Of a stretch of DNA of 64,000 nt, positions 42,410 to 51,533 are shown one piece after another. The stretch spans positions 62,001-126,000 of the forward strand of contig NZ_JADPKY010000106.1 in the NCBI RefSeq assembly GCF_023074185.1. Reading direction: 5' to 3'. The notes beneath the pieces are model-generated. The model ran no database searches. It was not told the DNA's origin and saw nothing but the letters and a program-made list of their open reading frames with translations. The DNA comes from Bradyrhizobium sp. 132 (GTDB lineage: Bacteria; Pseudomonadota; Alphaproteobacteria; Rhizobiales; Xanthobacteraceae). Both the position numbers and the translations under genes were made by a program. Numbering within the stretch: position 1 is the first letter of the stretch; each line of letters begins with the position of its first letter.

Positions 42410-43051
42410 CTAAGGATACATCCGCGCCTTGGACCATGGTTGGCCGGCCGCGTCACGACGAAATTCGATGCGGTCGTGCAGGCGGAATGGGCGATCGTGC
42501 CAGAACTCGATACGCGACGGCGTGATGCGCCAGCCGCTCCAGCCCGGCGGTCGCGGCACCTCGCCGATCATGTGCTTGGCGGCGACCTTGGCGATCGCCT
42601 GCTCGAAGGCGAAGCGGCTCTCTAGCTCTTGCGACTGCTTGCTCGCCCAGGCGCCGATCTGCGCCTGCTTCGGACGGGTGGCGAAATAGGCGTCGGCTTC
42701 GGCCTCGCTTACCGGCGTCACGTTGCCGCGGATGCGGACCTGCCGGCGCAGCGACTTCCAGTGAAAAAGTAACGCGGCCTTAGGATTTGCGGCGAGTTCG
42801 CGGCCCTTCTGGCTGGCGATGTGGCTGTAGAAGACGAAACCCTCGGTATCGAAGCCCTTCATCAGCACCATGCGCACGTCCGGCAGCCCGTCGGCGTCGA
42901 CGGTCGAGAGCGCCATGGCGTTCGGATCGTTCGGCTCGCTCTTGGTCGCCTCGTTCAGCCAAGCCTCGAACAGCGCAAAAGGCTCGTCGGCGGCGGTGAA
43001 ATCACCGGATGTTAAGGGTGTCTGGTGTTTCATCGGGGTCGTGTCGGTCAT
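42410..43051 (-). CDS. pdxH: Pyridoxamine 5'-phosphate oxidase (213 aa)
   Basis: FMN enzyme that makes pyridoxal 5'-phosphate. Motifs in order: PNAMALSTVDADGLPDVRMV, RMVLMKGFDTEGFVFYSH, LLFHWKSLRRQVRIRG (FMN and substrate contacts), and the C-terminal signature RIEFWHDRPFRLHDR with ending RMYP. Full family length. The ATG at 43051 heads a divergent region shared with a lipoprotein gene and holding a perfect 14-bp palindrome. Confidence 0.94.
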   Translation of the reverse strand: MTDTTPMKHQTPLTSGDFTAADEPFALFEAWLNEATKSEPNDPNAMALSTVDADGLPDVRMVLMKGFDTEGFVFYSHIASQKGRELAANPKAALLFHWKSLRRQVRIRGNVTPVSEAEADAYFATRPKQAQIGAWASKQSQELESRFAFEQAIAKVAAKHMIGEVPRPPGWSGWRITPSRIEFWHDRPFRLHDRIEFRRDAAGQPWSKARMYP

Positions 43052-43104
43052 GTCTGGAGTCCGAGTTGCGTCCTGCGGCCCAAAACGCGTTGTTGTCCGC
43101 TACC

Positions 43105-43118
43105 GCCCTATATAGGGC
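43105..43118. promoter_or_regulatory. Perfect 14-bp palindrome in divergent promoter region
   Basis: GCCCTATATAGGGC lies 54 bases upstream of pdxH and 47 bases upstream of the lipoprotein ATG. It could be an operator or a bidirectional TATA-like -10 region. Confidence 0.4.
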
Positions 43119-43164
43119 ATGGGGACGCGTTGGCCTATCGGCGATCCGGCCGTCCGGCGTCGTC

Positions 43165-43572
43165 ATGACGATCATTCTGATCGGGCTCGGCACCGGCGGT
43201 TGCAGCTTTTCCCGCAATGACAAGAGTGCCTACGCCAAGGCCGACGACAGCGATCTCACCGGCTCGATCACGATGTCGGCGAAGGAGGCGGCTCCGACCG
43301 AGACCGATCTCGCCTTCGCCCGCAATGCCGCCTCAGACATCCTGAGCAAGGGCGACAAGGATTCCAGCCAACACTGGGAGAATCCCGAGACCGGCGCCCG
43401 CGGTTCGGTGACGCCGATCGCGCAATCCTATGCCGCCGAGGACGGCCGCAAGTGCCGCGACTTCCTCGCGAGCTATGTCAACGGCACCACCGAAAGCTGG
43501 CTCCAGGGCGCCGGCTGCCAAAGCAGCCGTGGCCGTTGGGAGATTCATACGCTAAAGCCGTGGCGGAGTTAG
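43165..43572 (+). CDS. RT0821-type surface lipoprotein (135 aa)
   Basis: Exported lipoprotein of the RT0821/Lpp0805 family. The N-terminal hydrophobic segment ends in a lipobox-like GTGGCS. The mature domain ends with the family block: WENPETGARGSVTPI, CRDFLASYVNGTTESWLQGAGC and GRWEIHTLKPW. The start is uncertain; 43165 is the first ATG in a longer open frame and gives a short signal. Divergent from pdxH and followed by the dnaJ-like gene. Confidence 0.75.
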   Translation: MTIILIGLGTGGCSFSRNDKSAYAKADDSDLTGSITMSAKEAAPTETDLAFARNAASDILSKGDKDSSQHWENPETGARGSVTPIAQSYAAEDGRKCRDFLASYVNGTTESWLQGAGCQSSRGRWEIHTLKPWRS

Positions 43573-43608
43573 AAATCGGCTCCGCGAGCTAGTTGCAAAA
43601 ATGCCACT

Positions 43609-43636
43609 CGCCCCCACATGAAGCCCAGGTGGGGCG
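43609..43636 (+). terminator. Stem-loop between lipoprotein and dnaJ-like genes
   Basis: CGCCCCCAC / GTGGGGCG around an 11-base loop; no T-run. It may be an intercistronic structure rather than a terminator. Confidence 0.35.
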
Positions 43637-43680
43637 GGGAGCCCTTTGAACATATCGATTTCCTGAAGGAGACGTGACGG

Positions 43681-44649
43681 ATGCGCGACCCCTACGAGAT
43701 CTTGGGGGTGCCGCGGAGCGCCAACGCTGCCGCGATCAAAAGCGCCTATCGCAAGCTTGCCAAGAAGCACCATCCCGACAACAACCAGAACGATCCGCGG
43801 GCCGCCGAGCACTTCGCCGAGATCAACACGGCCAACGAGATCCTCGGCGACGAGGATAAGCGCAAGCAGTTTGATCGTGGCGAGATCGGCGCCGACGGCA
43901 AGCCGCGGTTCCAGGGCTTTCCCGGCGGCGGCGGCGGGCCGCGCGGTCGCGCCGGTCCCGGCGGGTTCGAAAGCTACACGTTCCGCAGTGGCGGCGCGGG
44001 CCCTGGTCAGGGCGGCGGCGCGTTCGAGGACATCCTCAACAGCATGTTCGGGGGCGGGGTGCGCGGGGCGCGGCCCGGGGCCGGCGGGCCCGGGCAGTTC
44101 GAATTCGACACCGGCGGGATCGGGGTCGATCTCGACCTGAACGTCGCCATGACCGTTTCGCTGGAGGAGTCGGTGCAGGGCGGGGAGAAGCGCGTCCGGC
44201 TGCCGACGGGCAAGGAACTCAACGTCAAAATTCCGATCGGCGTGGTCAGCGGCCGGCAGATCCGGCTGAAGGGGCAGGGCGAGACCGCGCAGGGCCACCC
44301 GCCGGGCGATCTCCTGATCACGATTACCATCGCACCGCATTCGTTTTTCAAGGTCGAGGGTGCCGACCTCAGGATCGACCTACCGGTCACGCTCTATGAG
44401 GCGGTGCTTGGCGGTAAGGTCCGCGTGCCCACACTCGGCAATGCAGTGGAGCTGTCGGTCCCGAAAAACACGTCCAGCGGCCGGACCTTCCGCCTTAAGG
44501 GCAAAGGATTGCCAAAAGCAGGCGGAACCGGGGATCTCTTCGTCACTATCAGGATTATGCTACCGGACGGGAACGACGCCGAGCTTGAAGCATTGATGGA
44601 AAAGTGGCGGGACCAACACCCCTACAATCCACGTAGCGGGCTCGGTTAG
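43681..44649 (+). CDS. DnaJ/CbpA-type co-chaperone (322 aa)
   Basis: Hsp40 that stimulates DnaK. J-domain at residues 2-68 with HPD in KKHHPDNNQ. A Gly/Phe-rich linker (about 80-145) follows, and there is no zinc-finger region, so this is a type II (CbpA-like) J protein. The C-terminal peptide-binding domains are present (VRLPTGKELNVKIPIGV, LDLPVTLYEAVLGGK-type blocks and KGKGLPKAGGTGDLFV). GAAGGAGACG precedes the ATG. Confidence 0.92.
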   Translation: MRDPYEILGVPRSANAAAIKSAYRKLAKKHHPDNNQNDPRAAEHFAEINTANEILGDEDKRKQFDRGEIGADGKPRFQGFPGGGGGPRGRAGPGGFESYTFRSGGAGPGQGGGAFEDILNSMFGGGVRGARPGAGGPGQFEFDTGGIGVDLDLNVAMTVSLEESVQGGEKRVRLPTGKELNVKIPIGVVSGRQIRLKGQGETAQGHPPGDLLITITIAPHSFFKVEGADLRIDLPVTLYEAVLGGKVRVPTLGNAVELSVPKNTSSGRTFRLKGKGLPKAGGTGDLFVTIRIMLPDGNDAELEALMEKWRDQHPYNPRSGLG

Positions 44650-44754
44650 GGCGAGATCGGCAGCTGAAGGGGTTCTCCTAAAGACTGAGAGCGTCGTCCA
44701 TGGAGATGATGCTCATCATATGCCGAGGCGTGGTAGCCCCTGTTGGCTCACGTG

Positions 44755-44990
44755 CTCGACGTGTCGGCTGCCCGGCGGGGCAGCCGATAAAAAGGTGCGG
44801 CCTCGAGAGGGGGACCAGCGCGGTACCAAAAACCCCAATCGAGGCCGCCCGCGTCGATCGGCGGATCGAACGCTGCTCATTTTCGCGTGATCATCCGGTG
44901 CGATAATGAGACGCGCCGATGTCTTGATTCCAAATTTTCAATGTCGGAATCGAGGCACCGCGTTTGCGTGGTTGTCTAGGTGCCTTTTTT
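44755..44990 (+). ncRNA. Candidate structured RNA downstream of the dnaJ-like gene
   Basis: No credible protein in this stretch. It has a CGGCTGCCC/GGGCAGCCG hairpin (44765-44786), a 10-bp inverted repeat GCGGCCTCGA/TCGAGGCCGC (44797-44848), a CTCATT/AATGAG pair (44876-44910) and a final AGGCACC/GGTGCCT stem followed by six T (44953-44990), which overlaps the anti-sigma stop on the other strand. An independent small RNA is one reading; a long structured 3' UTR of the dnaJ transcript is the other. Confidence 0.35.
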
Positions 44991-45746
44991 CTCTGCCTGG
45001 TCGTAGACCGCCTGCGCCACTTTGGTCAGCCGGTCCCGGTCGCCGCCACCGCTGACGACGTAGCCGACGCCGCGCTCGGCCCAGAACAGCGCCCCGTCCT
45101 TGTCCGCTCTGGCGTAGCGCATCTGCGTCGCGCCGTTCTCGGTCTTGGCGGTGTAGATCGTGTACCGCTCGCCTGAGGCGCCCTCGTACATCAGGAACGA
45201 TGCCGGACCGTTCGGCCCAGGCAGGAGCCGGCCGCCGACGAGCTTCAGCCCGCTCGCCTCCAGGTTCGGTGCAAACACGGTCCAGCCGCAGCGCCGGGTC
45301 AGCCAGGCCTGGAGGTGGTCGCGCTCGTTGCCGCCGACCTCGACGGGGTGGCGAACCTCGACGACGTAGAGGCGGTGTGCGTCGAGCGCGTCGGTCGTAA
45401 AGTTCTGGAAGGTCGAGGGGGCATTGGCGGCGCCATGCGCGACCCAGCCGGCGGTGCCGCCGGCGACGAAGGCAACAAGCACCGCCGCGGCGGCGCCATA
45501 GAGCCACTGGCGGGGCCGGCGCTCCAGCCGCTCGAGCTCCAGCCGCGCCGGCACCTGCTCCTGGGCGACGGAATCGTAGCGGGCGTGCAGCATCTCGGCG
45601 ACGGCGCGCCAGGACTGCACGCGCTCGGCATCGTCAGGGTGGGCGACTAGCCAGGCCTCGACGTCGGTGCTGCGCTCGGCCGGTAGCTCGCCGTCGACAT
45701 AGGCGTGCAGTTCGTCTTCTGTGAGGGGAATATTGCGGTCGTTCAT
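44976..45746 (-). CDS. Anti-sigma factor, transmembrane (256 aa)
   Basis: Membrane anti-sigma factor for the adjacent ECF sigma factor. The N-terminal cytoplasmic domain (about 1-85) has LTEDELHAYVDGELPAERS and VEAWLVAHPDDAERV, typical of alphaproteobacterial anti-ECF proteins lacking the zinc Cys. One TM segment (LYGAAAAVLVAFVAGGTAGW) leads to a periplasmic domain ending in the stretch FWAERGVGYVVSGGGDRD. The ATG at 45746 is preferred to the longer frame. It begins 106 bases after the sigma gene's stop. Confidence 0.88.
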   Translation of the reverse strand: MNDRNIPLTEDELHAYVDGELPAERSTDVEAWLVAHPDDAERVQSWRAVAEMLHARYDSVAQEQVPARLELERLERRPRQWLYGAAAAVLVAFVAGGTAGWVAHGAANAPSTFQNFTTDALDAHRLYVVEVRHPVEVGGNERDHLQAWLTRRCGWTVFAPNLEASGLKLVGGRLLPGPNGPASFLMYEGASGERYTIYTAKTENGATQMRYARADKDGALFWAERGVGYVVSGGGDRDRLTKVAQAVYDQAEKKGT

Positions 45747-45852
45747 ATCGGTCGTCTCTGGCTCTGCGGCCCAAAATATCTTACGCGGTTCAACTGCGCT
45801 GCTTCCCACTCCACGCAGGGGAAGCGACATGCGCAATGCATCCACCCTGCCA

Positions 45853-46341
45853 TTACTTCACCCGCTTGAGCGCCGGGCGCTCACCCTCCAGCGAGGCTTT
45901 AACGTGGGCGCGGGCGCGTGCCAGGCGCGACATTACGGTGCCGATCGGCACGCCCTGGATGTCGGCGACCTCGCGATAGCTCATGCCCTCCAGCATCACC
46001 AGGAGCAGCACCGAGCGTTGCTCCTCGACGAGCGTCGCCAGTGCCTTCTCGATATCGCGCCCTTCGGCTTCGGTCCCGCTGGCATCCGGGTTGTTCTCCG
46101 TCAGCTGCATGAATTGCGGGCGCCTTGCCAGCGAGCGCCGCCGGTTCTTGTTGAGGTTGGTCAGGATCGTGTAGAGCCAGCTCCTGACGTCGCCCCCGAG
46201 GAACAGGCGCTCTGAACGCAGCGCCCGCACCAATGTATCCTGCACCAGATCGTCGGCCGCATCCGCCTCGCGCATGAGCGCGCGGGCGTAGCGGCGCAAC
46301 GCCGGGATCATTGCTTCCACACTTTGTCGAAACGCACTCAT
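45853..46341 (-). CDS. ECF RNA polymerase sigma factor (162 aa)
   Basis: Alternative sigma factor. Region 2 covers residues 12-75 (LRRYARALMREADAADDLVQ, with the DLVQDT motif), region 4 covers 105-155 (SVLLLVMLEGMSYREVADIQ, then VPIGTVMSRLARAR helix-turn-helix). Length and the region 2 sequence fit RpoE/ECF26-like rhizobial factors paired with a TM anti-sigma, not EcfG itself. The ATG at 46341 aligns with region 2; the longer frame is rejected. A possible autoregulatory promoter is at 46389-46413. Confidence 0.9.
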   Translation of the reverse strand: MSAFRQSVEAMIPALRRYARALMREADAADDLVQDTLVRALRSERLFLGGDVRSWLYTILTNLNKNRRRSLARRPQFMQLTENNPDASGTEAEGRDIEKALATLVEEQRSVLLLVMLEGMSYREVADIQGVPIGTVMSRLARARAHVKASLEGERPALKRVK

Positions 46342-46388
46342 TGCGGTCTTGACGTCCTGGTGTCCGGCGCGAGTGCCACAACGATCAT

Positions 46389-46413
46389 AACACCCGAGCG
46401 GAACAGCTATTCC
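46389..46413 (-). promoter_or_regulatory. Possible ECF-type promoter upstream of the sigma gene
   Basis: Minus strand GGAAT, 16 bases, TGTT, 48 bases upstream of the ATG. ECF sigma factors commonly activate their own operons from GGAA-type -35 elements. Confidence 0.35.
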
Positions 46414-46513
46414 GGCGCTCGAAACAGCGTTAACGCCGCGTATTAGGACTGTACCGCAAAGGAGGGCTGGTGTACCTCCAGACCTCACCGAGAGCTCGAC
46501 GGGACGTTAGCAA

Positions 46514-47341
<828 letters not shown>

Positions 47342-47353
47342 CCTTTACCTGGA

Positions 47354-47953
47354 ATGCCCGTGCCCACGATCTATTACCTTCGCCACGGCGAGACCGAGTG
47401 GAATGCGCTCGGCAGGCTTCAGGGCACCAAGGACATTCCGCTGAACGCGCGCGGCCGCGGTCAGGCTGTGCAGGCCGGGGGCATTCTCGCCGATCTGTTC
47501 AAGCGCGACGGCCGCGACAAGGCTGCATTTCCCTACGTGTCGAGCCCGCTTGGCCGCGCGCGGCAGACCATGGAACTGGCGCGGGGCAAGCTCGAACTGC
47601 CGCCTGCGGACTACACGCTCGACGATCGCCTGCGCGAGATCGGCTACGGCACCTGGGAGGGACTGACGCTGGCCGAGAGCGAGGCCTCCGATCCCGATGT
47701 CTACGCCCGGCGCCTCGCCGACAAATGGACGGTGGGCCCCGCGGACGGGGAGACCTACGCCGAAGTACAGGTCCGCGTGCGCGCCTGGTACGACCAGCTC
47801 CGGACCGACACCGTCGCGGTTGCCCATGGCGGGACCTGCCGGGCCCTGATGGTTTCACTCGGCCTGGAGACGCCGGCGAGCGCCGCCGAACTCTATATCG
47901 AGCAGGGCGCAGTCTATGTGTTCCGCGACGGGCGGCTGGAGAAGTTTAGTTAA
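47354..47953 (+). CDS. Histidine phosphatase family protein (199 aa)
   Basis: Phosphoglycerate-mutase-like phosphatase. Catalytic motif YYLRHGETEWNALGRLQG near the N-terminus, SSPLGRARQTMEL, DDRLREIGYGTWEG and the second His in VAVAHGGTCRAL. All four catalytic-pocket residues (two His, two Arg) are present. Substrate unknown. Likely co-transcribed with fabI. Confidence 0.9.
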   Translation: MPVPTIYYLRHGETEWNALGRLQGTKDIPLNARGRGQAVQAGGILADLFKRDGRDKAAFPYVSSPLGRARQTMELARGKLELPPADYTLDDRLREIGYGTWEGLTLAESEASDPDVYARRLADKWTVGPADGETYAEVQVRVRAWYDQLRTDTVAVAHGGTCRALMVSLGLETPASAAELYIEQGAVYVFRDGRLEKFS

Positions 47954-48042
47954 GCCGGTTGGCCGTCTCCCGTGGCGGCTGCGGGTTTGACCCCCGGCCC
48001 CCCGCGCGTTACCACACGCGGGAACCAAGCTAGCGAGCCGCG

Positions 48043-49131
48043 ATGTCCTTCAACACCTTCGGCCACATGTTCCGCGTCACCACCTTCGGCGAGAGCCACG
48101 GGGTAGCGATCGGCTGTGTGGTCGACGGCTGCCCGCCCATGATCCCGCTCGTCGAGGTAGACATCCAGGGCGATCTCGATCGCCGCCGGCCCGGCCAGTC
48201 GCGCTTCACGACCCAGCGCCAGGAGCCAGATCAGGTGAAGATCCTCTCCGGCGTGATGGCGCATCCGGAGACCGGCGTACAGGTGACGACGGGCACGCCG
48301 ATCGGGCTGCTGATCGAGAACACCGACCAGCGCTCGAAGGATTATTCCGAGATCAAGGACAAGTTTCGCCCTGGTCATGCCGACTTCACCTACGAGGCCA
48401 AATACGGCCTGCGCGATTACCGCGGTGGCGGCCGTTCTTCGGCGCGCGAGACGGCGACGCGCGTTGCTGCCGGTGCGATCGCACGAAAAGTGCTGCCCGA
48501 CGTCAGGGTGCGCGGCGCGCTGGTGCAGATCGGTCCGCACAAGATCGACCGCGACAAGTGGGACTGGGACGAGATTGCGAAAAACCCGTTCTTCTGTCCC
48601 GACAAGGACAAGGCCGCGTTCTTCGAGACCTATCTCGATGGCATCCGCAAGAGCGGCTCCTCGATCGGCGCGGTGGTCGAGGTCGTCGCCGAAGGCGTGC
48701 CGGCCGGCCTTGGTGCGCCGATCTATGCGAAGCTCGATTCCGAGTTGGCAGCCGCGATGATGACCATCAACGCGGTGAAGGGCGTCGAGATCGGCGCCGG
48801 CTTTGGCGCGGCGGAATTGACCGGCGAAGAGAACGCCGACGAGATGCGTACCGGCAATGACGGCACGCGCTTTCTGTCCAACCACGCCGGCGGCGTGCTG
48901 GGCGGCATCTCCACGGGACAGCCGGTGGTGGTGCGCTTTGCGGTGAAGCCGACCTCGTCGATCCTGCAGCCGCGTTTGACGGTCGATCGCAACGGCGCCG
49001 ACACCGAGATATTCACCAAGGGCCGCCACGACCCCTGCGTCGGCATCCGCGCCGTCCCCGTCGGCGAAGCCATGATGGCCTGCGTCTTGGCCGATCATTT
49101 CCTGCGCGACCGCGGGCAGGTGGGACGCTAG
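48043..49131 (+). CDS. aroC: Chorismate synthase (362 aa)
   Basis: Converts 5-enolpyruvylshikimate-3-phosphate to chorismate with reduced FMN. Family signatures: GESHGVAIGCVVDGCPP, RRRPGQSRFTTQRQEPDQV in part, the second signature GGRSSARETATRVAAGAIA and the third (VRFAVKPTSSILQP). Length is standard. It sits after the fabI/phosphatase pair in the order usual for Bradyrhizobium. Confidence 0.95.
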   Translation: MSFNTFGHMFRVTTFGESHGVAIGCVVDGCPPMIPLVEVDIQGDLDRRRPGQSRFTTQRQEPDQVKILSGVMAHPETGVQVTTGTPIGLLIENTDQRSKDYSEIKDKFRPGHADFTYEAKYGLRDYRGGGRSSARETATRVAAGAIARKVLPDVRVRGALVQIGPHKIDRDKWDWDEIAKNPFFCPDKDKAAFFETYLDGIRKSGSSIGAVVEVVAEGVPAGLGAPIYAKLDSELAAAMMTINAVKGVEIGAGFGAAELTGEENADEMRTGNDGTRFLSNHAGGVLGGISTGQPVVVRFAVKPTSSILQPRLTVDRNGADTEIFTKGRHDPCVGIRAVPVGEAMMACVLADHFLRDRGQVGR

Positions 49132-49148
49132 CGCTGGGTGGGTCGCTA

Positions 49149-50402
49149 GTGTCGCGCCACCAGCCCACCGCGCAGCTTGACGATCCCACAACTTCGTCCG
49201 CAAATGCGGACATGCAAAACTCCGAACTCCAGCGCATCACCAACTGGTTGATCGACGGCGCCAGGTCGTCGGGGACCCCGTCGGAGATGATCGCCGACGT
49301 CTGCGAACATCTGGTCGCAGCCGGCTTGCCGCTGTGGCGGTTCGGCATCTTCATTCGTACGCTGCATCCGGAAATCTTCGGCCGCAATTTCATCTGGCGG
49401 GAAGGTCAGAAGGTCGAGATCGGGACCGTCGATTTCGATATCCTGGACACGCCCGAATTCGCCAGGAGCCCGCTTCGTATCGTGTTCGAAGAGGGGATCG
49501 AGGTCAGGGGCCGCATGGACGACCCCGACAGCAAGCGCTTTCCGTTCCTCGATGACATGCGCGCCGAAGGGGTGACCGACTATATCGCGGTGCCGATGCC
49601 GTATCTCGATGGCTCTATCCACGCAACGAGCTGGGTCACGCGGGATCCCGGCGGCTTCAGCGATGACGACATCGCTGCGATCCGCACCCTCATGGCACCG
49701 CTTGCGCGCGTCAGCGAGATCATCAGCCTGCGCCGCACCGCCGAGATGCTGCTCGATACCTATGTCGGCAACCGTGCCGGCGCGCGTATCCTCGGCGGCC
49801 AGATCCGCCGCGGCCACAACGACACCATGCAGGCTGCGATCTGGCTCTCCGACCTGCGCGGCTTCACCGCGCTGTCGGACCGGCTGCCGGCCGAGACCGT
49901 GGTCGAGATCCTCAACCATTATTTCGACTGCCAGGTCACCGCGATCCGCGGCCATGGCGGCGAGGTCCTGAAATTCATGGGCGACGGCTTGCTCGCGGTG
50001 TTTCCGATCGACGAATATGTCGGCGATGCCGCCCATGTCTGCTCGCGCGTGCTGGAGGCGGCGCGCGAATCCCGCGCCAGCGTCGAGGCGCTCGCCTTTC
50101 CGGTCGGCGACGCCATCGAGCGCTTCCGCTTCGGCGTCGCGCTCCATGTCGGCAACATCCTCTACGGCAATATTGGCGGCGGCAACCGCCTCGACTTCAC
50201 CTGCATCGGACCCGCCGTCAACCTTGCCGCTAGGCTCGAGAAGATCACGGGTCGGCTAGGGCGGACCATCGTGGCCTCGGAAGGCTTTGCCAATGTCTGC
50301 CAACACGACTGGCACGAGCTCGGAGAATTCCCGATCGCGGGATTTTCCAAGGCGCAGCGCGTGTACGGGCTCGCGGATGAAGCGCCGGCGCTGGTCGACT
50401 GA
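49149..50402 (+). CDS. Class III adenylate/guanylate cyclase with N-terminal sensory domain (417 aa)
   Basis: Makes a cyclic nucleotide from NTP. N-terminal 200 residues form a GAF-like sensory domain (LWRFGIFIRTLHPEIFGRNF). The cyclase domain (about 225-380) has the metal-binding Asp in WLSDLRGFTALSDRL and FMGDGLLAVFP, then RFGVALHVGNILYGNIGG and TCIGPAVNLAARLE (transition-state Asn/Arg). Nucleotide-specificity residues are not decisive; adenylate is most likely. GTG start at 49149; an ATG at 49212 is an alternative. Converges on clpS. Confidence 0.88.
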   Translation: MSRHQPTAQLDDPTTSSANADMQNSELQRITNWLIDGARSSGTPSEMIADVCEHLVAAGLPLWRFGIFIRTLHPEIFGRNFIWREGQKVEIGTVDFDILDTPEFARSPLRIVFEEGIEVRGRMDDPDSKRFPFLDDMRAEGVTDYIAVPMPYLDGSIHATSWVTRDPGGFSDDDIAAIRTLMAPLARVSEIISLRRTAEMLLDTYVGNRAGARILGGQIRRGHNDTMQAAIWLSDLRGFTALSDRLPAETVVEILNHYFDCQVTAIRGHGGEVLKFMGDGLLAVFPIDEYVGDAAHVCSRVLEAARESRASVEALAFPVGDAIERFRFGVALHVGNILYGNIGGGNRLDFTCIGPAVNLAARLEKITGRLGRTIVASEGFANVCQHDWHELGEFPIAGFSKAQRVYGLADEAPALVD

Positions 50403-50405
50403 GTG

Positions 50406-50711
50406 CTATTCCTCCGGCTCCGTCGTGAACAGCAGCGGATGGCCCTTGGTGCGGGCGGCATCCGTTGCGCGGGTGGCCTTGGTCTCGGCGACGTCCCTGG
50501 TGAACACCGCGACCACGCAAGCGCCGAGCTTGTGGGCGGTGATCATCACCTTGTAGGCCTGATCCTCGGTCATCCGGAATTCGGCCTTGAGGATCATGGT
50601 GACGAATTCGCGCGGCGTAAAGTCGTCGTTGATCAGGATGACCTTGTGCAGCTTCGGCCGCTCGACCTTGGTCTTCGTCCTGGTTTTCGGCTTGATGACG
50701 GTGTCGTTCAT
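50406..50711 (-). CDS. clpS: ATP-dependent Clp protease adaptor ClpS (101 aa)
   Basis: Delivers N-degron proteins to ClpAP. Core motifs: HKVILINDDFTPREFVTMIL (Asn-Asp-Asp of the N-end pocket), HKLGACVVAVFTRDVAETK. The ATG at 50711 has GGAGGCGG upstream; the longer reading to 50777 is rejected. It lies 43 bases downstream of the DUF190 gene on the same strand, so read-through from the fluoride operon is possible. No clpA is in the window. Confidence 0.92.
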   Translation of the reverse strand: MNDTVIKPKTRTKTKVERPKLHKVILINDDFTPREFVTMILKAEFRMTEDQAYKVMITAHKLGACVVAVFTRDVAETKATRATDAARTKGHPLLFTTEPEE

Positions 50712-50754
50712 TCCGCCTCCCGAATACGGCGGGCTCGGGTTCCTGCCGGCGCGC

Positions 50755-51096
50755 TCAGCGCGCGGCCTTCTCACCATATTGCAGGACGTGCACCTTCTCC
50801 AAGGTGATCAGGCCGCTCGACATCATGCCATCCAGGAAGGGCAGGAATGCGTTGATGTTGTCCTCGCTGTCGACGATCTCGATCAGCAGCGGCAGGTCTT
50901 CCGACAGCCGCAGGATTTTCGAAGTGTGCAGCCGGCTCGACTTTCCGAAGCCCATCGGGCCGCGCAGCACGGTGGCGCCGGCCAGATGCCGCTCGCGCGC
51001 CGTCATCACGATCGCTTCATAGAGCGGCTTGCCGTCGAAATGGTCGTTCTCGCCAATGAAGATCCGGAGCGAAACTGCCTGATTGGGAATTTGCAT
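50755..51096 (-). CDS. DUF190 protein (113 aa)
   Basis: Small soluble protein with a PII-like ferredoxin fold. Motifs: SLRIFIGENDHFDGKPLYEA, RHLAGATVLRGPMGFGKSS (family-defining) and PLLIEIVDSEDNINAFLPFL. Members are commonly found next to crcB genes; as PII-like proteins they may sense a ligand, but function is not established. The ATG at 51096 is two bases after the upstream crcB stop, so translation is coupled. Confidence 0.9.
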   Translation of the reverse strand: MQIPNQAVSLRIFIGENDHFDGKPLYEAIVMTARERHLAGATVLRGPMGFGKSSRLHTSKILRLSEDLPLLIEIVDSEDNINAFLPFLDGMMSSGLITLEKVHVLQYGEKAAR

Positions 51097-51098
51097 GG

Positions 51099-51527
51099 TC
51101 AGCTCCTTGTCAAGCGGTTGGTGCGGCTGGCCATCATATGGCCTGCCCATACCGATACCAGCCAGCAGATGACGGACGCCGCGATATAGGCGAGCGCCGT
51201 ATATTTCATGCCGTCGTGGAACAGGCGGAAGGTCTCCAGGCTGAAGGTTGAAAAGGTCGTGTAGCCGCCGCAGAACCCGGTCATGACAAACTGCCGGTGC
51301 TCGGGCCGCGCCAGCACGCGGCCGTCGGGCCCGGTCAGCGTCGCGTAGAAGCCGATGATCAGCGAGCCGGTGGCGTTGATGAACAGCGTCGCGACGGGGA
51401 AGCCGGGGCCGGTGTCGAGCGCGAGCCCGACGAGGTAGCGCGTGAGCCCGCCGACGATGCTGCCGGCAGTAACCCAGGCATAGAGCATCGCGGTGCGCCG
51501 GCGATCGGCGGAGGAGGGGGACTTCAT
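51099..51527 (-). CDS. crcB: Fluoride channel CrcB/FluC, copy 2 (142 aa)
   Basis: Fluoride exporter subunit. Four TM segments; GFCGGYTTFSTFSLE carries the Na+/fluoride-path signature, GGLTRYLVGLAL and FINATGSLIIGFYA (polar-track Asn) complete it. N-terminus basic (SSADRRR), which fixes topology. Its partner copy starts 7 bases upstream of it in the operon; tandem FluC genes usually make dual-topology heterodimers of opposite orientation. Confidence 0.93.
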   Translation of the reverse strand: MKSPSSADRRRTAMLYAWVTAGSIVGGLTRYLVGLALDTGPGFPVATLFINATGSLIIGFYATLTGPDGRVLARPEHRQFVMTGFCGGYTTFSTFSLETFRLFHDGMKYTALAYIAASVICWLVSVWAGHMMASRTNRLTRS

Positions 51528-51533
51528 CTGCCT

